Positions 49,001 through 61,000 of a stretch of DNA of 64,000 nucleotides are shown one piece after another. The stretch lies in assembly GCF_037038585.1 (NCBI RefSeq), contig NW_027288510.1:3725001-3789000 (forward strand), read 5' to 3'. The stretch is from Patagioenas fasciata. Its lineage: Eukaryota; Chordata; Aves; Columbiformes; Columbidae. The notes below the pieces were generated by a model. It worked only from the letters and a program-made list of their open reading frames with translations. It searched no databases and was not told the DNA's origin. Each line of letters starts with the position of its first letter. Within the stretch, counting starts at the first letter, position 1. The translations under genes were made by a program, and so were the position numbers.

Positions 49001-52000
49001 ATCTCTGAACTGCCTGAAAGGAGCTTGGAGCCAGGGGGGTCGGGCTCTGCTCCCCAGGAACAAGCGCCAGGAGCAGAGGAAATGGCCTCAAGTTGCGCCA
49101 GGGGAGGCTGAGGTTGGATCTGGGGAACAATTTCTTCCCCAAAGGGCTGTGGGGCATTGGAACAGGCTGCCCAGGGCAGTGCTGGAGTCACCATCCCTGG
49201 AAGATGTATAGATGAGGAACATGGTTTAGTACTAGATTTAGGTTATGGTTGGACTCAGTGATCTCAATGGTCTCCTCCAGCTAAATGATTCTATGATTCT
49301 GGGCACACCTCGCTCACTGGGCAATATATACAGGTGCTGATAACCAGTGCCCTGAGGCTGTACCATGTGCCAGCAAGCTCTTAATATCCAGGAGCTATCT
49401 AATGTCATGTATGAAATTGCATCATGATTTACATTTGCATCCTGCTGGGCAGCTGTCTGCATCTCAGTAGCTGTCTGGCAGTGGTATGAACCATAGAACC
49501 ATAGGATGTCCTGACTTGGAAGGACCCATCAGGATTGTCAAGTCCAACTCCTGTCCCTGCACAGGACAGCCCACAGTTCACCCCATGTGTCTGAGGACGT
49601 TGCCCAGTCTCTCCTTGAACACTGTCAGGTTGGGGCTGTGACCCCTCCCTGGGAGCCTGTTCAGTGTCCAGCACCTCTGGGTGCAGAACCTTTTCCTCAT
49701 GTCCCACTGCCCTCCCTGGCACATCTTCTGCCATTCCCTGGGTTCTGTCACTGTCACAGAGAAGAGCTCAGCCCTGCCCCTCCTGCTCCTGCTGAGGAAC
49801 CTGCAGCCCCATGAGCTCTGCCCTCAGTCTCCTCTGCTCCAGCTGAGCAAACCCAGGGACTTCAGCCGCTCCTCATACGGTTTCCCCTCCGAACCCTTCA
49901 CCAAGTTCATGTCCCTCCTCTGGGCACCCTCCAGTAGCTTTATCTCCTTTTCTCCTGTGTCCCCAGCCCTGCACACAGTGAATGCTCCAGGTGAGGCCGC
50001 CCCAGCACAGAGCAGAGCGGGACAATCCCCTCCCTGCCCGGCTGGCCGTGCTGTGCTGGATGCACCAGGACACGGGGCCCTCTTGGCTCCAGGGACACAG
50101 GTGGCTCAGTCAGCAGCTTCTCTTCCGTAAAAGAAAGACTGAAGCTCAAAGTCTCTGTAGCTGAGCACCCTCAGGATGCATCCAGGGCTGGGGGGATGTG
50201 CTGACAGGCTGTGGGATGCTCACCTGGAGCTGGATCTGTGGCGTGAGTGTAGGGAGGGCTCAACCTTCCAGATGGAGCCTTGCTCCTGGGGCTGAACACA
50301 GGGTAGCGTGGAAGTGTTACCTGGACTGCTTGGAACACTTGTTCAGTGTCCCGCCTCACTTAGGAGGCCTGACCTGGGAAGAAGGGAGGAGCAGAGATGT
50401 TTTGAACATAGCTTGCTTTATTCTTCAGTGTTTAGCTCCAGAAATTCAGAGTCCCTGTTAGATATGGAGCATAATTGTTGATGTGGGCCTCCGGTGCTGA
50501 CGTGGGGTTTCCATACCCTCATTGAAGGCAAGGAAGGGCTCTCCTCTACAAGAGTCATCATACCCGTTTTGTGGATGGGTGTTGGGATTCCTGTGCTGTA
50601 GCAGGAGGGGAGGAGTGCACTCACATGAGGCTGGGAGCCTTTCCACGGTGTGGGAGCATCTCCTGCTGCTGCAGCCAGGGAAACTTGGTACTTCACCTGG
50701 ACATGGGAGAGAGAGATTTATGAGGTTTTCCAAGGGGAATTAAATCCCATGAAAATGGTTGGTCCTAGACATTGCCTCCTGCATGGAGCACTTTATCCAC
50801 AACCCCTTTGGGATACAGTGACAAGAAGGCAAGTGCCTGTTTGCAGACTAGTTTCAGGCAAGTCAGTGGAAGAGCCATTCTGGAATGGTGGAGGGGTCCC
50901 TGTCTGCACTGGACAGAAGGTTTTCCCCTCAACCCAAAGACAGCACCCAGAGGATGGAGACCTTTAGCACAAAATCCATGTTTTACCATGAACATGTTTG
51001 TGTTGCTTTTTAGGACTCCAAACGCTTTGAAGGGATTGATGCGGACTTTAAAGAACTGGCCTATGAAACTCAGAAAACCCCAAATGTGGTTGAGGCCACC
51101 AATAAACCAGGTCTGTCCCAACAACTGGAGGACATTCAGAGTAGGTAGGTACAACTTCAGTCCCAGGATTTTGTCAGAGACTGGGATCAGCTCTAATAAG
51201 TTGGTTTAACCTGTGCTCCAAGGCTTTCCTTCTGGACTGTGCGTTCTTTGCATTCACACATTGAGTCTTTTTATTCATGATCCATCACCCTGAAGCCCCC
51301 AAGGTGGATTCTGGCTTTGCGTATGTGCAAACTCTTATCTTGAATATTGATTTGCACACATACAAAGCTAGGCACTCAGTTGGTTTTAATAACATGTGGC
51401 CTCACTGCCACCCCAAATTTGGTGTCTTAAATATCTATTTAGCAGTCCAAGCAGGGATATCTGCAGCAGAGCTGATCCCATGTGCTTTAATTAACAAAAT
51501 TATCTTTGTGTGTGTACCCTTCACAGATGGTATAACTAAACTCCCTGAGAAAGACCTTAATGTCCAGAGATGGATACAGTTCTCACCTAACATATGAGCT
51601 ACTCTACCTGGAACACACCTAACAAGTTAACGTGATAGCTGTTGTGTCAGTAATAACTATCCATTTAAAATAGAGATCTAATTTTACTTCCTAAACAGAT
51701 AAGGCCCGTGTTCCCCACAGAGGACTAACTGCATGTTATTTATGAACTTTGAAAGCTCAGCAGCAGTTTAACATGTAAACACTGAGAGATTCATTTTAGA
51801 ACGGAGCAAACAAGTTTCTTTTCAGGCTTCACAAGCACAAAAAGCTGAGTAGGTTTGAATCAGACTTTAAAATGTGCTCGTTAGAATAAAAGCAGTTTTG
51901 GAAACTTTCATCCTAGTGTGAAATCACCTGTGGCAGTTGAGAGCTTGTCTAAAACAGTAAGTCAGACTGCAAAGCCTTTCTAGCCTCTTCTTCCACCTGT

Positions 52001-55000
52001 GTTTCTGCTTTTTGGTGAGGATTCTCTGACTCTTTGTCTGTTTGACCCTTGGGAGTGGAGAGAGATCTATGAGTTACTATGTGCTTTGTTATCTATTTGG
52101 AAAATGCTGTAAAGGACCAGCCTGCAGGCTCAGCTCATGTCTGGCATTTCCCCATGGGAGGGGAGAATCTGCTCGATAACCCAAACTGTAGCACGACACA
52201 TTAAAGGATATTCACCCGCCTGTCCTGGGCTCTATTTTTCTGCTCTTCTCCCCAGGTTGTCCCTGTGTGAGAAGGCTTTGGCTGAATATTTGGACATGAA
52301 AAGATTGGCCTTTCCCAGATTTTACTTTGTTTCTTCAGCAGATTTATTGGATATTCTTTCCAATGGCACCAACCCACAGCTGGTAAGCCTTGCACTATGT
52401 CACCTTCACATTTTCCAGCTGTCAGTAATGTCAGGGTGGAAGATGCTGTCTAGGGACTCAGCTGTAGCTTATCCTTTCTTGAGTGCCTTTTCTCCCACCC
52501 TCACTTGGATTAACAATAACTCTTTCACTGCTGGCCTTCATCTGTCGTCTCTGAAAGGCAATGCGCACACTGTATGTTGTCCCATCTGTCCCTGGTGATG
52601 CTTGCAGATGGTTCTGAAAGCACTGCACAGAGCAGAGCTATGTTCTTGATACCATAAAAACAGTGGGTTTGTTTCTGCTGGGATACAGTGAGGTTGGGGG
52701 AAACCATTTCTTGAGGATCTCAGCCAAAACTTGTTGCTGAGCTTGGTTCCCCAAGCTGGGATGCCAGCAAACAGCATCTGTTGTTGAAAGAGCCACAGAC
52801 CGATCATTCAAATGTGACAGTGTTGACAACCGAGGGCTTGGAGACGTCTCTGTTTTTAGGCAGAGGAGACATCTGCTAGTCAGCCACTTCTTCCTTCCCC
52901 CATGCAAAGGTCTTTGGGATGGCCTGTTTACAGGGGAAGAGCAGAACACAGCCTGGAAGAGGTAAGACAGCTGGTGGTCAGACAGTGGCTGTGGCCAAGG
53001 CAGGACTTCCTTGGGTTGCCACCCACCCCTGCACAGCTCTGCTTGGCCTTGTTTGGGACGCATCTTTTATTCAGAGGTTGGTGCATAAAACCAGTCAAAA
53101 CGTTCACAGCAAAAGGCGAGTGTTGGATGATGAACAAAGTCCTAATTCTGTCTTTTGGTAGCGAGTATTTTCACTTTCTTCAGGCTTTCCACCATGTTCA
53201 GTATTGATGTGAGCACAGGAATGGAGCAGGTTTGCATGTGTATTTGGAAATGCTGTTGTTTACCTCTAACCTTTAACGCTGCTTCTATCTGTGTCTGCTG
53301 CTGGGTGATTTCAGCCCACAGAGTATCATAAATACATAGTTGATTGATATTTAAAATGAAGAGGAAAAAAAAAACACAGGAAGCAAAGATACTGTGTTGA
53401 AATGCTCTGTTGAGTAAGAAGAAATTCCTGGTGTTTTCTGTTATTCAAAAGTATTTGCAGTAAAATCAAAGTAAATGTCAAGCAGTATCATACATAGATA
53501 CACTCTCAGCCTTCCCAATGTAGTTTCAAAGTCTGATGATTCCTAAAGGAGGATTAAATACACAATGACATTATCCTCGTGAACTGGGTGCTGAACTTGT
53601 GCAGATTCAGGTGCGTTCGGGCTCTGGCAGCAGGATCGCAGCAAGTGCTGGGGTTGTGTCCGAACCCTCCAGACTGGACAGGGTCTGGGAAGGGGCAGCT
53701 GGGGATTTGTGACCAGAAGCTTCTACATGTAAGAAAAAGTTTCTACGGTTTACTTACGGTTTGAAAAGAGATAAGCTTATGGCCTCAAGATACGCTTAAT
53801 GGCCTCAAGTTGTGCCAGGGGAGGTTCAGATTGGATATTGTAAAAAAATTCTTCCCAGAAAGGGCTGTGGGGCATGGGAACAGGCTGCCCAGGGCAGTGC
53901 TGGAGTCACCATCCCTGGAGGGGTTTAAAAGACATTTAGACGAGGTTCTTAGGGACATGGATTAGTGCCAGAGCTAGGGTATGGCTGGACTTGATCCTGA
54001 GGGTTTCTTCCACCCAAAATGATTCTGTGATCTGGGGGGATGCTGAGTGCCCTGTGCTTCTCAGAGTCACTTAGCACCTCCCAGGGTTTGGCCCTGCTTG
54101 TATGTGTGTGAGAAGCTGCGTCCACTTGCAGCACAGCTCATGAGAGGGAGGGTTGTAGTTCTTTGTGAGTCAGTGAGTCAGAATTAGATGGACAAATCCA
54201 CCTCCACCCTTCCTTCTCTGAAAGCATCAGAGCATTGGGCATCTCACGCAGAATCCCAGAATGTCAGGGTTGGAAGGGACCTGGAAAGCTCATCCAGTCC
54301 AATCCCCCATGGAGCAGGAACACCCAGCTGAGGTGACACAGGAAGGGGTCCAGGCGGGTTTGAATGTCTGCAGAGAAGGAGACTCCACAACCTCCCTGGG
54401 CAGCCTGGGCCAGGCTCTGCCACCCTCACTGAGAAGAAGTTTCTTCTCAAATTTAAGTGAAACCTCCTGTGTTCCAGTTTGAACCCATTCCCCCTTGTCC
54501 TATCACTGGTTGTCACCGAGGAGAGCCTGGCTCCATCCTCCTGACACTCCCCCTTTATATATCTGTAAACATGAATGAGTCCCCCCTCTGTCTCCTCTTC
54601 TCCAGCTCCAGAGCCCCAGCTCCCTCAGCCTTTCCTCACACGGGAGATGCTCCACTCCCTTCAGCATCTTGGTGGCTGCGCTGGACTCTCTGCAGCAGTT
54701 CCCTGTCCTTCTGGAACTGAGGGGCCACAACTGGTCACAATATTCCAGATGTGGTCTCCCCAGGGCAGAGCAGAGGGGCAGGAGAACCTCTCTGACCTAC
54801 TGACCACCCCCTTCTAACCCACCCCAGGTACCATTGGCCTTCCTGGCCACAAGGGCCCAGTGCTGGCTCATGGTCACCCTGCTGTCCCCAGGACCCCCAG
54901 GTCCCTTTCCCTCATTTCTCATCTCCCCTATGGGAGTTTTTCTACCTCTCTGCTGTAATTGAGAGAGGCAGCTCCTGTCTGGGACTGCTTTGGGAGCTTC

Positions 55001-58000
55001 CCCTTTCTGTGGGGACGTCAATCCTAGGAGAATCTCACCTTCATTGGCGTGGGGCGCGCAGTGATGCAGTTGTGTGTTACGCAGTGGTCTGGAAGAAGTG
55101 CTGGTGACCTGCTCAGCTCCCAGCAGGCAGATGCTGATGTTGAGAGCCCACAGCATCTCCCTGTTGGCTTTGCAGACTCAGATGGAGGTGAACAGGAAAG
55201 AACTGAATTATTCTTTTCCTTCTGGAAGAGTGCTTTTGGTGAACATGGTTGTTCTATAGGAGGTCTGGGCTGTTTATCATAGGTCTTAGGCAGAAATAAA
55301 GATCTTTCTTCTCCATGCAAGAGAATTTAGGATATTTCACTAGCACAAAATCAGTTTCTAGTAGTGGAAAAACAGGAAAGTTCATAGTGAAGAAAACTCC
55401 ACGTTGTGCTGAGAATAGGATGAGGTGGAGAAATGGCTACAGACTTCTCATCACTACATGTAGGGAAATTTGGGGTAGGAGTCATGAGGTGTTTCAATGT
55501 TTTCTATGCTTTTGCTCTGTATGGAAGATTTCCCAATGGAGAAACATGATTTATTAAGGCATGTCTGTTTTCTAAATTCCGTAGAAATAGGTGGAAGTAT
55601 TACAAGAGACAGCAAGAGGCTTTTGTTGGCAGTATGTTGGCCACATTTGAGAAGATGTGGTGCTACCTAAATATCCAAGATATTTTGTTAACATGATTTT
55701 GCTTGTGACATGTATAGTGATCTCCATTCCGCTCGTCCTATCTCGGTTGCTTTATTTATACAACCCGTTTTGCAGGTGCAACGTCATCTTTCCAAACTCT
55801 TTGACAGCTTGGCCAGGATGAAATTCCAGCTGGACTCTGAGCAAAAGCCAACCAAGGTTGGCCTGGGAATGTACAGTAGAGAGGAGGAGTACGTCAGCTT
55901 CAGCGAGCCCTGTGACTGCAGTGGGCAGGTGAGAGGGAAGTCCTTGTCTATCAAAACTGTCCGGTGGAGTCTGCTCCCCTGCCCCTCGTGTGAGATCCCT
56001 TGCCAAGACGTCATAGAGCTTCACTGCTCTCCCCTGGTGCATGAGAAAAGCTGGAAGAGGTGGTGATTTAGTACCTCCTTACACCACAACCTTTCGTGTC
56101 ACTCTGGATAGGTCCTCACTAAGGGGGGACGTGGATGTCGCAGTCCACTGTGAGAGAAAGAGCTGTGCCATTTTTCTGACTAGGTTTTTAATTTGATTTT
56201 TTCTAAGACCTTTTGAAGGTTAGTCTTAAAGCTTGCTACAAATATCCTCGGTGAGGGAGGGGATGCAGACTGAAAAGAGACTAAGCTATTCCATAGTACC
56301 TCTGCATGGGTGTGTTTGGCAGGAGAAGGCCTTTTACCTGTTTCTCAAGTCTTCATTATTTCATACCACGAGTGAAAGTATGAAATGTAAGAATCAAGCT
56401 ACTGCTCAGCTTATCTATCCTGGTAGTTTCACCTTTCTGCATGGTCTATTACAGGAAGCTAAAGTACGTAATACCGGCTACTGAGCTCCCCAGCAATGGA
56501 GCTTGCTGCGTTCAGTCTGTCTTCTTGTTGAGGGCTTTGCCTGTGAAATATGAAATTCAGCAGGAATTGTGTTCCCAAGTTTGGCAGCATCTTTCTTCTG
56601 CTGCTGGCAGACTGCCCACATCCCACCAGGGATTCTGTCATGGCCTGGAGGTGGAACACACCTGACCAAATTATTCATTGACGGAGTTCATTTTGGTTCC
56701 TCCTGTAGCTAGAGTTCAAGAAAAAAATCTGTCTTCTGTTCTTGGTGTCTGGAAGTAGATGCTAATCCTACAGTACCAGAATTAGCCAAATCTACCCAGT
56801 CTGAAGGAGGCTGTGAGGTTTGGTTAACTCATAGAATGTCCTGAGCTGGAAGGGACCCACCAGGATCATGGAGTCCAAGTCCTGTCCCTGCAGTGACAAC
56901 CCCACAGGTCACCCCGTGTGTCTGAGGACGTTGTCCAGTCTCTCCTTGAACACTGTCAGGTTGGGGCTGTGACACCTCCCTGGGAGCCTGTTCAGTGTCC
57001 AGCACCTCTGGGTGAAGAACCTTTCCCTCATGTCCAGTCTAAAGAGAACTGAGATGCTTGCCTCATTTCCTATCTTCACTAATTACCAAGGCACTTAAGA
57101 AGAGCAAATGTGTTACTGGGATTTAATCTCTTTTCCAGGTTGAAGTCTGGCTCAGTCATGTACTAGACAGCATGAGGGCTACTGTGAGAGATGAGATGAC
57201 AGAAGCCGTCATGGCTTATGAGGAAAAACCAAGGGAACAATGGCTCTTTGACTATCCTGCCCAGGTATCTGCCACTGCTTCTTATCACCACTCAGGCTGG
57301 CTCGTGGAAAGGTAGCTCTTGGGTTCCCCATCAGTCCTGCCCTTCCCTTCTTTCAGCAGCTGTGGACAGGCATGTTTCTGGCCTCCACCTTGCTATCCAG
57401 GAGAGAGGGAGGATGAGTTGTCCTTTATCCTGGCGGTCTCCTGATGGAGTTTTCAGGCTGAGCTCCATGCTCTGGTTGGGGCTCTTGGTTGGGTGACAGA
57501 GCCCAGGGGCTTGGGCAGTGCAGTCTGTACAGCCAGAGCAGTGAGAGGTGCAGCAGGAAGGCAAAGTGGTGAGGCCTGATAAGAGTGAAGAGCCCCTCAG
57601 ATGCACCTCTGACAACCTCGTGGTCTCCAACTCTTCCTCCTCTGCTGTGTCAGGCATGTGAAAGGTGCTGATTTACTTATAACTAGCTGCTAAATGTGTC
57701 TATCACTGATACGGTGTTTTAAATGAATGTCATGGAGCAGATCCTTGTTGTACTGTCTGCTGTGACTACTGTATGAAAAAATACTTAATTTCATGTCACG
57801 GATGTTTCATCCTTGATCTCCCTGTGGATCCGACACTCTTGAACATAAGGAAGCTTTGGTATTTTCCCTGATACTGAACCAGCCTATTTCCCTAGGTGGC
57901 GCTTTGCTGCACCCAGATCTGGTGGACAACCGAGGTTGGGATTGCCTTTGCCAGGGTGGAGGAAGGCTACGAGAATGCGATGAAGGAGTATCACAAGAAG

Positions 58001-61000
58001 CAAGTGACCCAGCTGAACACCCTCGTTACCATGCTGATCGGGCAGCTCTCCAAGGGCGACAGACAGAAAATCATGACCATTTGCACCATCGACGTGCATG
58101 CTCGGGATGTGGTGGCAAAGATGATAGCACAGAAGGTTGGTGTTGGCAGTTCAGCACAGTTCTGTGGGTGCTGGAGAGGGGGCTTCAGGGGGCCCAACCA
58201 CTGGCCATTCAGATCACTGCCGGTCTCAGTGGGAGACGTATGACTAAATTTATTTCTACAATGTTTGTAGTAAGTGTGCAGAAAGCCCCTGTAAGCCTGC
58301 AGAGCTGTGCTGTGTCATGGCCCTGCAACACCAACTTGTAGTTGCTGCAGATTCACACCAGGAGTGAGAGCGCGGCACTGCGTCCTGGTGCCAAGACATG
58401 TGCTGGTGGATGATGGTGGTGTGTTGGGAGGCTGCTGGACTCAGTCTCAGTTTTGACTTTAGAAAGTAAGAAAAAGCATTCAAGCTTTGTTCTTTGTAGC
58501 GTCCTTTGTCTGGTGTGGGGCCACAGGGACTTATGTGGGACTCCCTTCTCCTGCAACACCTCTCCCACACTACTCCCCTGTCCCTGACACCATGCCAAGT
58601 GTTTAGCCTTGCAGGTGGGTGGGAAGATGCCCTGAATGTATTGGGTTGTGGCTCTTCCCTCGTCTGTGTCATCTCAGAGGCAGCCAGGCTGCTCACAGGG
58701 TTTCTGTCTTCAAGGCTCAGCTGGGCTCAGTGGTGCCTCGGTCCAGCCTGGGGTGAAGTGATGCATCTGGACCTGCCTGCTGGTTGTGCAGAGAGCGCTG
58801 GCCATGCCTGTCTTTGTCCACCTGTCCCCAGTCTGTTTCCTTGGTGCTGTCTGCAACCTCTTCCTTGTCTAGATGGCCTCTGCTCCTTCTCTCACTCTGG
58901 TTGCATTATGAGACCTTCTTCATGACTTGCTGCTTCTTAAATCTATTCAGGAGTCTTTTTGTAAGGCTCTTTCTCTTGGCCATTAATTTTTTCCTCTCCC
59001 ACCAATGTGGTCACTAATTTGGTTCCTCCCCTTTACTGATGGGAGAGGGGGAGGTGACATTTCTCACCGCATTGCAAGGAGGCGGCCTTCCTCACCACAC
59101 CTGCCTTGCAGTGAGGACCAGTCATCCCCCATGAAAATTTTATAGCAGTCGCTATTTTGGCCCCCGAGCTGCATGTGTCTGGCATCCCCGGCCTTCCTGT
59201 GATGGTGTTTGTGGGTGTGTTGCAGGTGGACAATGCCCAGGCCTTCATTTGGCTGTCACAGCTCCGGCACAGATGGTCAGATGAGGAACGGCACTGCTTT
59301 GCCAACATCTGTGACGCCCAGTTCCTGTACTCCTATGAATACCTTGGCAATACCCCTCGGCTTGTGATCACTCCGCTGACCGACAGGTAAGTCCCTGGGA
59401 TACAATGTCATAGCTGGGCTTTGCCACACAGGTAGAGAGAGAGATGCCAACCAAAGATGGATTTAGTTCAGACACCTGTATCCCTCTTGTTCTGTCTCCA
59501 TGTCCCAGCACTCCAGTGGTCGAGCTCTAACTCTTATCTGGTTTTTGGTGGTACCCTCTGGGGAATTTGTACATCAGATCCCTGGGTGGGATTCAGCTCA
59601 CACATTAAAACACTTGTGGGTGTCTTCCTGTGCACAAGATGTCCACAGTCCTTAAAGCTGGTGAGTCTAGAGAGCTTTCATCCCATCTTGAAGCAGACAT
59701 CTACCTGGTTGCCTCAGTGGGGACACCTAGGGTTACTTGAGATACTCTGTGTTGTCCCACCTGGCTTCCAGCTGCCAATCCAGAAGTGTAAAAGTCTCCT
59801 ATGGACCCCTTGTCATATCTCTCCACCCTATGTGACATTTCAGCAACCAAGAGCATCTCAGGTGGCTCTAGTCACCTGTGTTAGTCAGCTGCGTCAAGCC
59901 CCCAGGTATCATCAGGTTTTGTTGGCTATATTGACTACACCTCTGTGGCTTATACAGGTAGTATAGATACTCACATGTGGACACCACCCCAGTGTCCATC
60001 ATCAACATGATGGAGAAACTTTGGGACTTGCTGCAGCTTTGAGTTGGGTTCACTCATAGGCCACCTGAGCAGGTTTCTGTCAGTGACAGGTCTTCCAGAA
60101 AAGCTGTCCTTTTCTCATACTGCCTGAGATGTGCCCAATATCCATGAGTTGTATGAGGATCCAGAGAGAACACAAGCTGGACATGAAGAGGTTTGGGCAG
60201 ACCTTGGTGGAAGATGAGTATCTCTTGGAGAAAACAGAGCTGAGCAGAGGTGGTAATTAATGCCAAGAAGGCTTTCAGCTCAGACATGACCCCTGCTCAC
60301 GTACAGCTTTTCAGAGGAGAGGCTCTGCTGAGTGCAATGCTCTAGTGCTATTGCCCTGCAGCCCACAGTTGACCTATTGGACATATTTCCTTTTTTCATT
60401 CATCATTCACTGTGACAGATGTTACATCACCCTGACCCAGTCACTGCACCTGACCATGAGCGGAGCACCTGCAGGCCCTGCGGGCACTGGCAAGACGGAG
60501 ACTACGAAAGATTTGGGGCGAGCCCTGGGCATCATGGTGTACGTGTTTAACTGCTCCGAGCAGATGGACTACAAGGTATGGCTCCCACCTCGGCTGCAGT
60601 GCGGTCACATGGGGCTGGGGATGCTCAGGGCCCGAGCAAACCTGAAGGATGAGAGTAATCCAATGGTACCTGGGGTGCATTAGGAGAGGTATGACCAGCA
60701 GGTCAAGGGAGGTTGTTCCTTCCGCTCTGCTCTGCCCTGGTGATGCCACATCTGGAGTTGTGTCCAGTTCTGGGCTCCCCAGTTTAAGAAGGAATAACTG
60801 CACAGAGTCCAGCAGTGGGCGACAAAGATGCTGAGGGGTCTGGAGCTTCTTTCTTGTGAGGAGAGACTGAGAGAGCTGGAGCTGTTGAGCTGGAGAAGAG
60901 AAGCTGAGAGGGATCTGATCAATGGATCAATATCTCAGGGTGGGTGTCAGAGGATGGACCAGACTCTGTTCAGTGGTGCCCAACGCCAGGGTGAGGGGCA

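Larger units (their letters stand above)
47986..51013 (+). other. DNAH9: DNAH9 intron 20
   Basis: It contains a sense CR1 followed within 200 bp by an antisense CR1 of another subfamily. The rest is unremarkable. Confidence 0.8.
52383..55775 (+). other. DNAH9: DNAH9 intron 22
   Basis: This is the longest complete intron here. It contains a sense CR1 and an antisense CR1. From 52383 to 53790 and from 54900 to 55775 I see no features. Confidence 0.8.

Noticed and set aside
49681..50130. A 149-codon plus-strand frame
   Set aside because: It lies in an antisense CR1 fragment and is not a host gene.
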